Shown here piece by piece: positions 26,846 through 35,191 of a stretch of 64,000 bases of DNA. A model generated the notes under the pieces. It did not search any database. It saw only the letters and a program-made list of their open reading frames with translations, and was not told the origin of the DNA. The position numbers were made by a program, and so were the translations under genes. Each line of letters starts with the position of its first letter. The stretch's first letter is position 1. Source of the stretch: DAOTXS01 sp034433515 (GTDB lineage: Bacteria > Chloroflexota > Anaerolineae > UBA4142); contig DAOUAL010000057.1 of NCBI GenBank assembly GCA_034433515.1, forward strand, positions 71,813-135,812, in the 5' to 3' direction.

Positions 26846-27367
26846 ATGCGACAAGGTCTGGTCATCGTCCATACCGGGAACGGCAAAGGCAAAAGCACAG
26901 CGGCGTTTGGAACGGTCTTGCGTGCGTGGGGACGCGGGATGCGGGTGTGCATCATTCAATTCATCAAAGCCGAAACTAGTAATTACGGTGAAATTCAAGC
27001 CGCGCGTAAATTACAAATTGAATGGTATTCACTGGGCGACGGCTTTACATGGCTCTCCAAAGATATTGAAAAAACAGCCGAACGTGCGCGCAAGGCGTGG
27101 CAATTCGCGCAAGAAAAAATTTCGAGCGGCGCGTATGATCTGATTGTGCTCGATGAAATGACGTACGCGTTTCATCACGGCTGGGTGAATGTGAACGAAA
27201 TGATCGCGTGGTTACGCGCCCACAAACCCGCCGAATTACACCTCATCATCACCGGACGCGATGCACCCGCCGAGTTGATCGAATTTGCCGATCTGGTCAC
27301 TGAAATGCGCGAAGTCAAACATCCATTTACGCGCGGTATCAAGGCGCAACCGGGAATCGAGTTCTGA
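26846..27367 (+). CDS. cobO: Cob(I)alamin adenosyltransferase, CobO/CobA type
   Basis: A 173-residue P-loop enzyme that transfers adenosyl from ATP to reduced corrinoids. It has the P-loop VHTGNGKGKSTAAFGTVLRA, then VCIIQFIKAETSNYGE and the Walker B-like YDLIVLDEMTYAFHHGW. A ribosome-binding site AGGAAGG precedes ATG 26846. It would activate corrinoids brought in by BtuFCD before remodelling. Confidence 0.94.
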   Translation: MRQGLVIVHTGNGKGKSTAAFGTVLRAWGRGMRVCIIQFIKAETSNYGEIQAARKLQIEWYSLGDGFTWLSKDIEKTAERARKAWQFAQEKISSGAYDLIVLDEMTYAFHHGWVNVNEMIAWLRAHKPAELHLIITGRDAPAELIEFADLVTEMREVKHPFTRGIKAQPGIEF

Positions 27368-27463
27368 GGGGAGACGAAAGAAGGACAAAAAGATTTTTCG
27401 ATTTTTGATTGAGCGCCAAGGACAACCGGCACTCGAGAATCGGTCATTGCGAGGAATGGAAAA

Positions 27464-28519
27464 ATGACTCTTACTAAAACCATCGCACAGATTCAACCAC
27501 TCGACGAAGACGCGATGAATGCGGCGCGCGCGCGTCAGGATCAACTTACCAAGCCGCAAGGAAGTTTGGGACGCCTCGAAGCGTTGTCTGTTCAACTTGC
27601 CGGCATCACTGCCCAAGTGCGCCCGCGTTTCAAACAACCGGCGATTATCACCATGGCAGGCGATCACGGCGTCGCACGGCAAGGCGTGAGCGCGTATCCC
27701 GCCGAAGTAACGCCGCAAATGGTGTTGAATTTTCTGCGCGGGGGCGCGGCGATCAACGTGCTGGCGCGGCACGTCGGCGCGCGCGTGGTTGTTGTGGATA
27801 TCGGCGTTGCGTCTGATTTGCCCGCGCACTCAGAACTCGTCAACGCAAAAATCGCCAAAGGGACACGCGATTTTTCGATTGGTCCGGCAATGACGCGCGA
27901 GGAAGCGCGCCGCGCCATCGAAGCCGGGATCGAAATTGTTACGCGCGAGATCGAACGCGGTGCAGACATTATCGGCACCGGCGATATGGGCATCGGCAAC
28001 ACCACGCCTTCGGCTGCCATCACCGCAGCGATCACACGGCGTCCAGTCAAACAAGTTACCGGGCGCGGCACTGGTCTGGACGATGCTGGACTTGCCCGGA
28101 AAATTGCAACGATTGAACGTGCGCTCGAAATCAACAAACCGAATCCCAACGACGGCTTGGATGTGTTGGGCGATGTGGGCGGATTTGAAATCGGTGGACT
28201 CGCGGGCGTGATGATTGGTGCAGCAGCGCGCCGCGTGCCGGTGGTGATTGATGGCTTTATCTCCGGTGCAGCCGCCCTCATCGCGTACACACTCGCGCCA
28301 GCGGTGCAACCATACCTCATTGCCGCGCATCGCTCTGTTGAAATTGGTCATCGCGCGATTCTCGATTATCTCCGCGTCGAACCGTTGCTCGATTTGGATC
28401 TGCGCTTGGGCGAAGGAACCGGTGCCGCGCTCGGCATTTCGCTTTGCCTGGCCGCCGCAAAAATCCTCGACGAGATGGCAACGTTCGCGGAGGCGGGCGT
28501 ATCGGGAAAAAGTGCGTGA
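27464..28519 (+). CDS. cobT: Nicotinate-nucleotide:DMB phosphoribosyltransferase CobT
   Basis: A 351-residue enzyme that makes the alpha-ribazole phosphate part of the lower ligand from dimethylbenzimidazole and nicotinate mononucleotide. Family segments: RQDQLTKPQGSLGRLEALSV, ITMAGDHGVARQGVSAYP, GTGDMGIGNTTPSAAITAAI and VDGFISG-like VVIDGFISGAAALIAYTL. The catalytic Glu near the C-terminus is probably that in RLGEGTGAALG. GAGGAATGG precedes the ATG, and the stop overlaps cobS in GTGA. Confidence 0.95.
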   Translation: MTLTKTIAQIQPLDEDAMNAARARQDQLTKPQGSLGRLEALSVQLAGITAQVRPRFKQPAIITMAGDHGVARQGVSAYPAEVTPQMVLNFLRGGAAINVLARHVGARVVVVDIGVASDLPAHSELVNAKIAKGTRDFSIGPAMTREEARRAIEAGIEIVTREIERGADIIGTGDMGIGNTTPSAAITAAITRRPVKQVTGRGTGLDDAGLARKIATIERALEINKPNPNDGLDVLGDVGGFEIGGLAGVMIGAAARRVPVVIDGFISGAAALIAYTLAPAVQPYLIAAHRSVEIGHRAILDYLRVEPLLDLDLRLGEGTGAALGISLCLAAAKILDEMATFAEAGVSGKSA

Positions 28520-29226
28520 ACGATTTTCGCGTCGCGCTGGGTTTGCTGACAATTTTTCCGGTCCGCTACGACACGTTGCATATTTCCGCACGCGCGTTAG
28601 CGTGGTATCCGCTCGTCGGGTCGCTCCTCGGCATCACTCTGGCTATCGCGCAATTTTCCTTACGCCTCGTTCTGCCTGATCTCATGGTCGCTGTGTTTAT
28701 CGTTGCATTGTGGACGATTCTCACCGGCGGCTTGCACCTCGATGGATTCGCGGACGCATGCGATGCGTTATTCGCGGCAACGACACGCGAACGTCGTCTT
28801 GAGATTCTACGCGATGTGCACCTAGGGACCTTTGGCGCGGCGGGACTTGTTTTGTTATTGATGCTCAAAGCAACAACGTTATCAAGTGCCCCGCTTGCGC
28901 CAATTTTTCTTGCGCCGATTTTGGGACGTTGGACAATCGTTTTCGCCGCAACGTTTCCGCTCGCGCGACGTGAAGGGATGGCGGCAACGTTCATCGCCGG
29001 GCTAACCCGGCGCGAGATTTTCATGGCGACAACGTTCACGGCGATCATTGCCGGACTGGGCGGCTGGCTTGGATTCGCCGCGTTCAGCGTTGGTATAGCA
29101 ACGACTTGGGTCATCGCACAACTCGCGCTGAATCGTTTAGGCGGACTGACCGGCGATATTTACGGAATGATTTGCGAGAGTGTCGAAGTAGGCGTGTTAC
29201 TCGTTGGCGCGCTAAAAATCTTTTAA
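28516..29226 (+). CDS. cobS: Adenosylcobinamide-GDP ribazoletransferase CobS
   Basis: A 236-residue membrane enzyme that joins alpha-ribazole to adenosylcobinamide-GDP, closing the cobamide. It has several hydrophobic helices and the motif GGLHLDGFADACDALFA near residue 60, the signature Asp-rich segment of CobS. LNRLGGLTGDIYGMICE near the end is also conserved. The GTG start overlaps the cobT stop, a clear sign of coupled translation. Confidence 0.94.
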   Translation: MNDFRVALGLLTIFPVRYDTLHISARALAWYPLVGSLLGITLAIAQFSLRLVLPDLMVAVFIVALWTILTGGLHLDGFADACDALFAATTRERRLEILRDVHLGTFGAAGLVLLLMLKATTLSSAPLAPIFLAPILGRWTIVFAATFPLARREGMAATFIAGLTRREIFMATTFTAIIAGLGGWLGFAAFSVGIATTWVIAQLALNRLGGLTGDIYGMICESVEVGVLLVGALKIF

Positions 29227-29288
29227 TCGCAGAGAGCACGCACGCGGAATCAAACCCATTGTTCTCTGCGTGCTCGGCGGCAAAAACG
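29226..29288. repeat. GCAGAGAGCACGC hairpin repeat between cobS and cbiR
   Basis: CGCAGAGAGCACGCACGCG on the left pairs with TTCTCTGCGTGCTCGGCGG on the right. It belongs to the same loose family as those at 19709 and 52934 and again begins at a stop codon region. Confidence 0.6.
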
Positions 29289-29301
29289 CAAGGAGTGTTT
29301 T

Positions 29302-30069
29302 CTGAAACCGAAATTCCGGCTGGGCACAACTTCATACATCTACCCAGATGACATTCTGCCGAACGTGCGTCACCTTGCCGGTCAAGTGGACGACATCGAA
29401 CTGGTCTTGTTCGAAGTGGATGATTACGGAACGAATCTGCCCGATGCGACGACCATCGCCGAGTTGCAAACTATCGCACGCGATTACGACTTGTCGTACA
29501 CCGTCCACTTGCCGATTGATCTGGACTGGCGCGACGCGCGTTCGTTCGAAAAAATTTTTCGCGCGCTCGATGCCACCCGTGCACTCGACCCATTCGCATA
29601 CATCCTGCATCTTGATGGACGAATGCTGTTGGGCAAACCAGAATCGAAAACGGTGATGCAATGGCAAAATGAAACCGGGCGCGCGCTGGATCAGCTGACG
29701 ACGCACGTCGAGCCAGCGCAGTTGTGCATCGAAAATTTGGAACGCTGGCAACCAGAATTTTTCGCTCCAATTGTGGCACAGAAAAATCTAGCGCGTTGCA
29801 TAGACGTGGGGCATCTGTGGAAACAAGCGCGCGATCCGTTGCCGCATTTGCGCGAACACATCGCGCAGACGCGCGTGATTCATTTACACGGCATCAACGG
29901 ACGCGATCATCAATCATTGATTTGGCAAGCTCGGGACGAGGTGGCGCGCGTTTTGGATTTTCTCGCACGCGCCGAATTTGCCGGCGTGTTGACGCTCGAA
30001 GTATTTAACCTGGATGATTTTCTTTCATCGAAACAAGTGGTGGCAGAATGGGAAAACGGCTTACCTTGA
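29302..30069 (+). CDS. cbiR: CbiR-type cobamide-remodelling hydrolase
   Basis: A 255-residue sugar-phosphate isomerase/AP-endonuclease-type TIM barrel. The N-terminal segment RLGTTSYIYPDDILPNVR, then VDDIELVLFEVDDYG, and later LCIENLERW, CIDVGHLWK and IHLHGINGRDH match the CbiR family known from Akkermansia, which removes the lower ligand so cobamides can be rebuilt. Its place between cobS and cobU supports that. The only start that keeps the conserved N-terminus is CTG at 29302, with AAGGAG 6 bases before it. The next candidate, GTG 29365, would delete the first 21 residues. It overlaps cobU by 22 bases. Confidence 0.85.
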   Translation: MKPKFRLGTTSYIYPDDILPNVRHLAGQVDDIELVLFEVDDYGTNLPDATTIAELQTIARDYDLSYTVHLPIDLDWRDARSFEKIFRALDATRALDPFAYILHLDGRMLLGKPESKTVMQWQNETGRALDQLTTHVEPAQLCIENLERWQPEFFAPIVAQKNLARCIDVGHLWKQARDPLPHLREHIAQTRVIHLHGINGRDHQSLIWQARDEVARVLDFLARAEFAGVLTLEVFNLDDFLSSKQVVAEWENGLP

Positions 30070-30593
30070 TTTTGGGGGGCGCGCGTAGTGGCAAGAGTAG
30101 TTTTGCTCAAACATTGGCGCAAAAACGCGGCGGCGATGATGTGTTATTTGTCGCCACGGCGCAAGCGCACGACGATGAAATGCAAGCGCGGATCACCCAT
30201 CATCGCGCGAGCCGTCCCACAAGTTGGCGCACGTTAGAATCGCCGCGCGAGGTGGCACGCGCACTCGCAACTGCGCCATCGGCGCACGTCATCGTACTCG
30301 ATTGCGTAACATTGTGGACATCGAACGTGTTGCTCGCCGATGAAAATAATGCTACCGCAAGAATGATGCGCGAGGTGGATGAGTTGCTGGCGTGGTATCA
30401 GAGCGCAGACACCCAGTTGATCATCGTATCGAACGAGGTGGGGCTGGGCATTGTGCCGGACAATGCGCTGGCGCGCGCGTACCGTGATTTGCTTGGCGCA
30501 GTCAATCAAAAGATCGCAAAAGTTGCTGATGAGGTATTCTTGCTCGTTGCAGGATTGCCTATCGAAATCAAATCGCGCGCGGCACATTTATAG
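30048..30593 (+). CDS. cobU: Adenosylcobinamide kinase/phosphate guanylyltransferase CobU
   Basis: A 181-residue enzyme that phosphorylates adenosylcobinamide and adds GMP, preparing it for CobS. The P-loop LILGGARSGKSSFAQTLA, followed by FVATAQAHDDEMQARITHHR (with the guanylylated His region) and VLDCVTLWTSN, is diagnostic. It is the last gene of the operon. A perfect 15-bp hairpin follows at 30630. Confidence 0.95.
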   Translation: MGKRLTLILGGARSGKSSFAQTLAQKRGGDDVLFVATAQAHDDEMQARITHHRASRPTSWRTLESPREVARALATAPSAHVIVLDCVTLWTSNVLLADENNATARMMREVDELLAWYQSADTQLIIVSNEVGLGIVPDNALARAYRDLLGAVNQKIAKVADEVFLLVAGLPIEIKSRAAHL

Positions 30594-30629
30594 TGGCAAT
30601 GTTTAAAATCGTTACGACAAACAATGAGA

Positions 30630-30665
30630 AACACGCTCTCTCAAACGATATTGAGAGAGCGTGTT
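30630..30665. terminator. Strong hairpin between convergent cobU and hydrolase gene
   Basis: AACACGCTCTCTCAA pairs exactly with TTGAGAGAGCGTGTT, loop ACGATA. A short T-rich tail (CGTTTG) follows on the plus strand. Its position between convergent genes suggests a two-way terminator. Confidence 0.7.
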
Positions 30666-30680
30666 CGTTTGACCAATGTC

Positions 30681-31703
30681 TTATGACTTGACGTACTTGT
30701 CCAACCACGCCAGCGTCTTGAGCCACGCATCGCGCGCGGCGTTGGCGTTGTAACTTCCCCCGGTATCGTTGTGAAAAGCATGCCCCGCGCCATCGTAGAT
30801 TAACTTTTCAAACACTTTGCCATTTGCCTTCATGGCGTTTTCGATTTCCGGAATCCCGGCATTGATGCGCGTATCGGTGCCCCCCTAAATCGCTAGAACA
30901 GCCGCTTTGATTTTGGGCACATCTTCCAACGGCGGATTGGGTCCATAAAACGGAATCGCCGCGCGTAATTCTGCGATCTGGGTCGCGCATCGCCACGTTA
31001 CGCCGCCCCCAAAACAAAAGCCAAACATCCCGGCGCGATCTTTTTGCACAAACGATTGGGCTTGCATATACGCCAAGCCGGCTTTGAAATCGTCCACAAA
31101 ACGCGTGGGTTGAGTATTGCCCAAAACGCCCGGCACGTTTGCGCCCACCTTGTCCGTCCCACCTTCGCGCGATAACAAATCTACCGCGAGCGAAGCATAG
31201 CCGGCTTTGGCGGCGCGGCGCGTTACATCTTTGATGTGATCGGTCAAGCCGCGATTCTCGTGACAAATCAAAACGATGGGAAAGGGACCGTCGCCTTTTG
31301 GTTTGGCGAGGTATGCCATAATGGTGTCTGATCCCGATTTGAACTCGACCATCTTGGCTTCGATGGCGGGATCATCCGGCATCACCGTACCCACTGCCGC
31401 TGGCGTTGGCGCAGTTGTCGGTACGGTCGTTGGTACAGTCGTCACGGTTGGCGGAACGCGCGTGGCAGTTGGTGCAGTCGTTGCTGTTGGGGGCACCGGT
31501 GTAGCAGTGGGTGCCGGCACGCATGCCGCAAGAAAACTATTGGCAATCGCCGCGCTTCCAAAAATCGCCGCGAGTTTCTTGAGCGCCTCGCGCCGCGTAA
31601 TCTTGCCTTCTTGATAGTCCTCGACAAACTCTTCGATGAGATAGTTGCGCAGGCTATCGTCGCCGCCAGTGGTAGAACTGGGAGGAATGTTCAGATTACT
31701 CAT
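30681..31703 (-). pseudogene. Dienelactone hydrolase-like lipoprotein with in-frame amber stop
   Basis: The frame runs for 340 codons, but codon 273 is TAG (30885-30887). The N-terminus has a Tat-like TRREALKKLAAIFGSAA and a lipobox-like FLAAC, then a Pro/Thr linker. The hydrolase domain has the nucleophile Cys in MFGFCFGGG. After the amber codon the same frame continues with GGTDTRINAGIPEIENAM and YDGAGHAFHNDTGGSYN, holding the catalytic Asp and His, and ends at TAA 30681. The stop falls where the family usually has a Tyr or Leu before GGTD. So the whole protein is preserved except for one codon, and the truncated product would lack two triad residues. The ATG follows AGGAG. Confidence 0.85.
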
Positions 31704-32577
31704 CGTGTTTCTCCTGATTGGAATGACCTGCCGTGAGAATCATTGCATTCTGGGCTGGATCACGTACCCGCAAGCCATCATCAACTTTTTCGATTGCAAT
31801 CCCGGCATCGCGCACGCGATCAACCACCTGACTCAAGGAAATCAGATTGGGCAAACAAATCACAAACTCGCGCAAGCCGATGGAATCCGGCGGCGGAGGC
31901 GGCACGCCCACCCCCGCCCACGTGTTGAACGCAATGTGATGATGATACCCACCAGCAGACGTGAACGACGCGCTAGGACCATAGCGCGCCATCAAATCGA
32001 ATCCTAGCACATCAATATAAAACTTCTCCGCGGCGGCGATATGGGCGACGTGCAAATGCATATGACCTAGTTTAGTCTCTGGCTCAAATCCTTGCCACGA
32101 TGAATCGCGTCCATCGAGTTCGCGGAGCAAATCATCAAGATCGAGTGGATCAGTTGCCATCCGCAAATTGCCGCGCGCATCGTACCATTCGGCGCGTGGC
32201 CGGTCACGATAAATTTCGATGCCGTTGTCATCGGGGTCAGGCAAATAAATCGCTTCGCTAACGAGATGATCGGCAAAGCCATGCACCGGCACCTGCCTTT
32301 CGGCGATGCGTTTGAGTGCTTGCGCCAACGCCAAACGCGAGGGCACTAGAATCGCAAAATGATACAAGCCGGTTGTGCGCCGCGCACGTTTGGCACTGGG
32401 ATTCTCAGTCAGCACAACAATGTCCTTGCCACCCGCGCCAAGATAGGCAATGCCATTCTCGCGACGATTGAGTTGCAGACCAAGCACGTCTTGATAGAAT
32501 GGCAACGCGCGTTTGAAATCGCTCACGGTCAGATGCACGGAACCGAGCGTGGTATGGGGATCAATTGAAGTTTTCAC
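31696..32577 (-). CDS. Two-domain glyoxalase/extradiol-dioxygenase-fold protein (CatE-like)
   Basis: A 293-residue protein with two tandem VOC domains: LGSVHLTVSDFKRALPFYQD at the N-terminus and LGHMHLHVAHIAAAEKFYID in the second half. Metal ligands are likely the His and Glu in these repeats (IHL-type His, and EIYRD). It resembles catechol-2,3-dioxygenase-like CatE/YfiE proteins of unknown physiological substrate. The start is GTG with GAAAGG 7 bases upstream, and a TATAAT sequence on the minus strand (32600-32595) may be its promoter. It overlaps the hydrolase gene by 8 bases. Confidence 0.85.
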   Translation of the reverse strand: MKTSIDPHTTLGSVHLTVSDFKRALPFYQDVLGLQLNRRENGIAYLGAGGKDIVVLTENPSAKRARRTTGLYHFAILVPSRLALAQALKRIAERQVPVHGFADHLVSEAIYLPDPDDNGIEIYRDRPRAEWYDARGNLRMATDPLDLDDLLRELDGRDSSWQGFEPETKLGHMHLHVAHIAAAEKFYIDVLGFDLMARYGPSASFTSAGGYHHHIAFNTWAGVGVPPPPPDSIGLREFVICLPNLISLSQVVDRVRDAGIAIEKVDDGLRVRDPAQNAMILTAGHSNQEKHDE

Positions 32578-32643
32578 TTTGAACCTTTCTATTCATTATA
32601 CGCATTGGCGTTAGGAATGGATTAGAATCGCCAAACCAGCATT

Positions 32644-32674
32644 AGAAAAAAATTAGACCCCTGGCGGGGTCTAA
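32644..32674 (-). terminator. Terminator downstream of elp3
   Basis: On the minus strand TTAGACCCC pairs with GGGGTCTAA across GCCA, followed by a run of seven T. It is 115 bases past the elp3 stop because the 100-base MITE lies in between. Confidence 0.8.
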
Positions 32675-32689
32675 CCTTTCATCCTAGTA

Positions 32690-32789
32690 GTGCACCAACA
32701 TGAAAGTGCGTAGTGAAAACTTGGTACTTTGCCGTCTCGGTAACCATTTTTCCATCGGTCTGGTATGCAACTATTTCATGTTGTTGCAC
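32690..32789. mobile_element. MITE copy 1 (100 bp, TA-flanked), subfamily A
   Basis: Ends GTGCACCAACATGAAA and TTTCATGTTGTTGCAC are inverted repeats, flanked by TA at 32688-32689 and 32790-32791. The interior (CGTCTCGGTAACCATTTTTC) is shared with copies 2 and 3. It abuts elp3: the elp3 stop TAG uses the flanking TA plus the first base of the element. Confidence 0.85.
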
Positions 32790-34426
32790 TAGAGCGAGCG
32801 TGCCATATACAATTCGCCTAACTCAAAGCCCTGTTTGCGATAATACTCGCGTGTGCCAATCGCGGCGATCACGGCGATCCGTTTGAATCCCGCGCCGCGC
32901 GCGACTTGCATCGCTTGTTCGATCAGGCGCGTCCCCAGTCCGGCATGCTGTGCTTCCCCACTCGACTCTGCACCGATCTCAAGCGCAGGTCCATACACGT
33001 GCACTTCGCGGATGACTGCGCATTCGTGCAACTCGTCGAGGATTTCAGCGCGCGGCGCGCTAGGTGATGGGAGCGATAATCGCAAAAAACCGGCGATCTT
33101 GTTGCGCGGTGTAATGAAACTCAAAAAATATTCCGTCGTCGCATCCGTGTCGTAGGTGAGCGAGTCTAAACGTAATTGCGTGGCATCAATTTTTTCCGCA
33201 CGCACTTCGCGGCAACGAATACATTGACATTGCAAGCCGCGTCGTTTCATCTCTTGTTGCGCCACCATGCGCAAATGCGACGCGGTACTGCCGGCAACAA
33301 TGTAATTCGCCGGAATATCGCGGATCACCCGATTGATGCGACAGTACGGCGGCACAACACTTTTGCACGCGACCAAAATCTCGATCAATTCAGTATCGGT
33401 ATAGGGACGATACTCGCCACGCGTGTAACGATTGTAGAGTTCCGTTCCTTCGATGAGACTGCACGGATAAATTTTAAGTTCGTCCGGGCGAAAGGCGGGA
33501 TCGTCCCACAAGCGTTTGAAATCTTGAACATCAGATTGCGGCGTTGCACCCAGCAGGTTCGGCATCCAATGCAAATGCACCTTGAACCCTGCCAGACGCA
33601 ACAAACGCACCGCCCGCCGCGAATCTTCAACGGTGTGTCCGCGCCAGTTCAAATCCAGAATGCGATCATCGAGCGACTGCACCCCCATTTGCACTTTGGT
33701 CGCGCCCAGCCAGCGCAAGCGCCGCACCTCATCGAGCGTGACGTGATCGGGGCGGGTTTCCATCACCAAGCCCACATTGCGATGGTTAGCCGTTTCGTTT
33801 TGTTTTTGCGCTTGGATCAGCGAAGCCGATTCGGTTTCGTTCATCGCATCGAGACAACGTTGCACAAACCACTCTTGATACTTGGGCGGATACGATGACC
33901 ACGTGCCACCCAGAATCAACAATTCGATTTTGTCGGTCGCGTGCCCGTTGTGTTCGAGCGTCTCGATGCGCGCGCGTGTTTGCTTGAACGGATCAAAACG
34001 ATTCATCGCGGCGCGTTGCGCGCCCGGTTCGAGCGGCAAATAACTTTTGGGGAATCCCTGGGCTTCCGGACAAAAGATACATTCGCCGGGGCACGGATAG
34101 GGTCCGGTCAACACCGCCACCGGCGCCACGCCCGAACTGGTACGCACCGGTTTCAATTTCAAACGATCGTACACCACGCGGTCAAACGCGAGATCACCAC
34201 GCGCGACCATTCGCCGGTACGCCTCCACAATTTTGTGTTGCGGCACCAATTCATCGCCCGCGTGGAGGTGTGTCATCACCAGTTGCGTCAAGCGATGACG
34301 CGACCACGCTTCGGCACCACGCACCGCCTCGAACAGCGCGAGCAATTCATCCCGATGTAGCTCAAGGTCGAGCGGGGTCGTATGTTTGGTTTGCCATTCG
34401 GCTTGTAGCGTGTCAAGGTCATTCAT
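32789..34426 (-). CDS. elp3: Elp3-type tRNA U34 carboxymethyltransferase
   Basis: A 545-residue single-chain Elp3. The radical-SAM part has PYPCPGECIFCPEAQGFPKS with the CxxxxCxxC cluster motif, LILGGTWSSYPPKYQEWFV and METRPDHVTLDEVRRLRWLG. The C-terminal GNAT domain (about 395-545) includes HAGLGTRLIEQAMQVARGAG for acetyl-CoA binding. The enzyme builds cm5U at wobble uridines of tRNA. A homologue from Dehalococcoides, another Chloroflexota, is well studied. A divergent Trm9-like methyltransferase gene starts 45 bases away. The stop codon is formed by the edge of a MITE. No Shine-Dalgarno is visible. Confidence 0.95.
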   Translation of the reverse strand: MNDLDTLQAEWQTKHTTPLDLELHRDELLALFEAVRGAEAWSRHRLTQLVMTHLHAGDELVPQHKIVEAYRRMVARGDLAFDRVVYDRLKLKPVRTSSGVAPVAVLTGPYPCPGECIFCPEAQGFPKSYLPLEPGAQRAAMNRFDPFKQTRARIETLEHNGHATDKIELLILGGTWSSYPPKYQEWFVQRCLDAMNETESASLIQAQKQNETANHRNVGLVMETRPDHVTLDEVRRLRWLGATKVQMGVQSLDDRILDLNWRGHTVEDSRRAVRLLRLAGFKVHLHWMPNLLGATPQSDVQDFKRLWDDPAFRPDELKIYPCSLIEGTELYNRYTRGEYRPYTDTELIEILVACKSVVPPYCRINRVIRDIPANYIVAGSTASHLRMVAQQEMKRRGLQCQCIRCREVRAEKIDATQLRLDSLTYDTDATTEYFLSFITPRNKIAGFLRLSLPSPSAPRAEILDELHECAVIREVHVYGPALEIGAESSGEAQHAGLGTRLIEQAMQVARGAGFKRIAVIAAIGTREYYRKQGFELGELYMARSL

Positions 34427-34471
34427 GCTATAATTCGAGAGTGAAGAGTGTAGAGTTAGAGCGAGTTGGGT

Positions 34472-35191
34472 ATGAATCCACAGATTGTTGAGCGACTCGT
34501 TGCGATTAATCGAGAATTCTATCGAACATTCGCATCGGCATTTTCAGAGACACGGTCCAGCGCACAGACGCGACTTGATCGAATTGTAGCGTACATCGGC
34601 GACGCTGGCAAGGTACTGGATGTGGGGTGCGGCAACGGTCGCCTCGCCGAACGCTTGGCGCGTGAGGGCAAACATTTGGCATATGTGGGTGTGGACGCCT
34701 CCCCCGAGTTGATTGCCATTGCCACCGCGCGTACATCGCATCTGCGAAATGTTGCCGCACAGTTTTTCATCGCCGATATTACGCAACCCGGTTGGACCCT
34801 CGCGTTCGCCAATCAATCCTTCGATATTGCGGTTGTTCTCGCCGTGTTGCATCATATTCCTAGTTTCGATTTACGGGTTGCTGTCCTGCGTGACATTCAC
34901 GCGCTCTTGAAACCAGCCAGTATGTTGGTATTGAGCAATTGGGCGTTTGATCGAAACGAACGCCAACGCAAACGAATAGTCGCGTGGCAAACCGCCGGAT
35001 TCGATGAACGCGACTTGGAAGAAGGCGATGCATTATTAGTGTGGAAGCGCGGCGGCGCGGGATACCGCTATTGTCATTTGATCACAAAACCAGAAATGTT
35101 ACGCATGGCAGAAGCCAGTGGATTTCAGGTGGTCAAACAATTTTATGCCGATGCCGAGTTGAATTTGTATAGTCTTCTTAGAAAACTGTAA
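34472..35191 (+). CDS. Trm9/ALKBH8-like SAM-dependent methyltransferase
   Basis: A 239-residue class-I methyltransferase. SAM-binding motifs are KVLDVGCGNGRLAERLA and YVGVDASPELIAIA, then the acidic IADITQPG and FDIAVVLAVLHHIPS. The C-terminal part has LSNWAF, EEGDALLVWKRGG and GYRYCHLITKPEML, resembling the Trm9/ALKBH8 region GDVxVPW...RYYHLY that methylates cm5U34 to mcm5U34 in eukaryotic tRNA. It is divergently arranged with elp3, which makes cm5U. A TATAAT at 34429-34434 may be its -10 box. The tRNA role is inference; small-molecule methylation is the main alternative. Confidence 0.72.
   Translation: MNPQIVERLVAINREFYRTFASAFSETRSSAQTRLDRIVAYIGDAGKVLDVGCGNGRLAERLAREGKHLAYVGVDASPELIAIATARTSHLRNVAAQFFIADITQPGWTLAFANQSFDIAVVLAVLHHIPSFDLRVAVLRDIHALLKPASMLVLSNWAFDRNERQRKRIVAWQTAGFDERDLEEGDALLVWKRGGAGYRYCHLITKPEMLRMAEASGFQVVKQFYADAELNLYSLLRKL

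Noticed and set aside
30885..30887. Pyrrolysine or other programmed recoding at TAG
   Set aside because: Dienelactone hydrolases are not known to use recoding, and no pyl genes or structured downstream element are visible. Listed as a nonsense codon instead.
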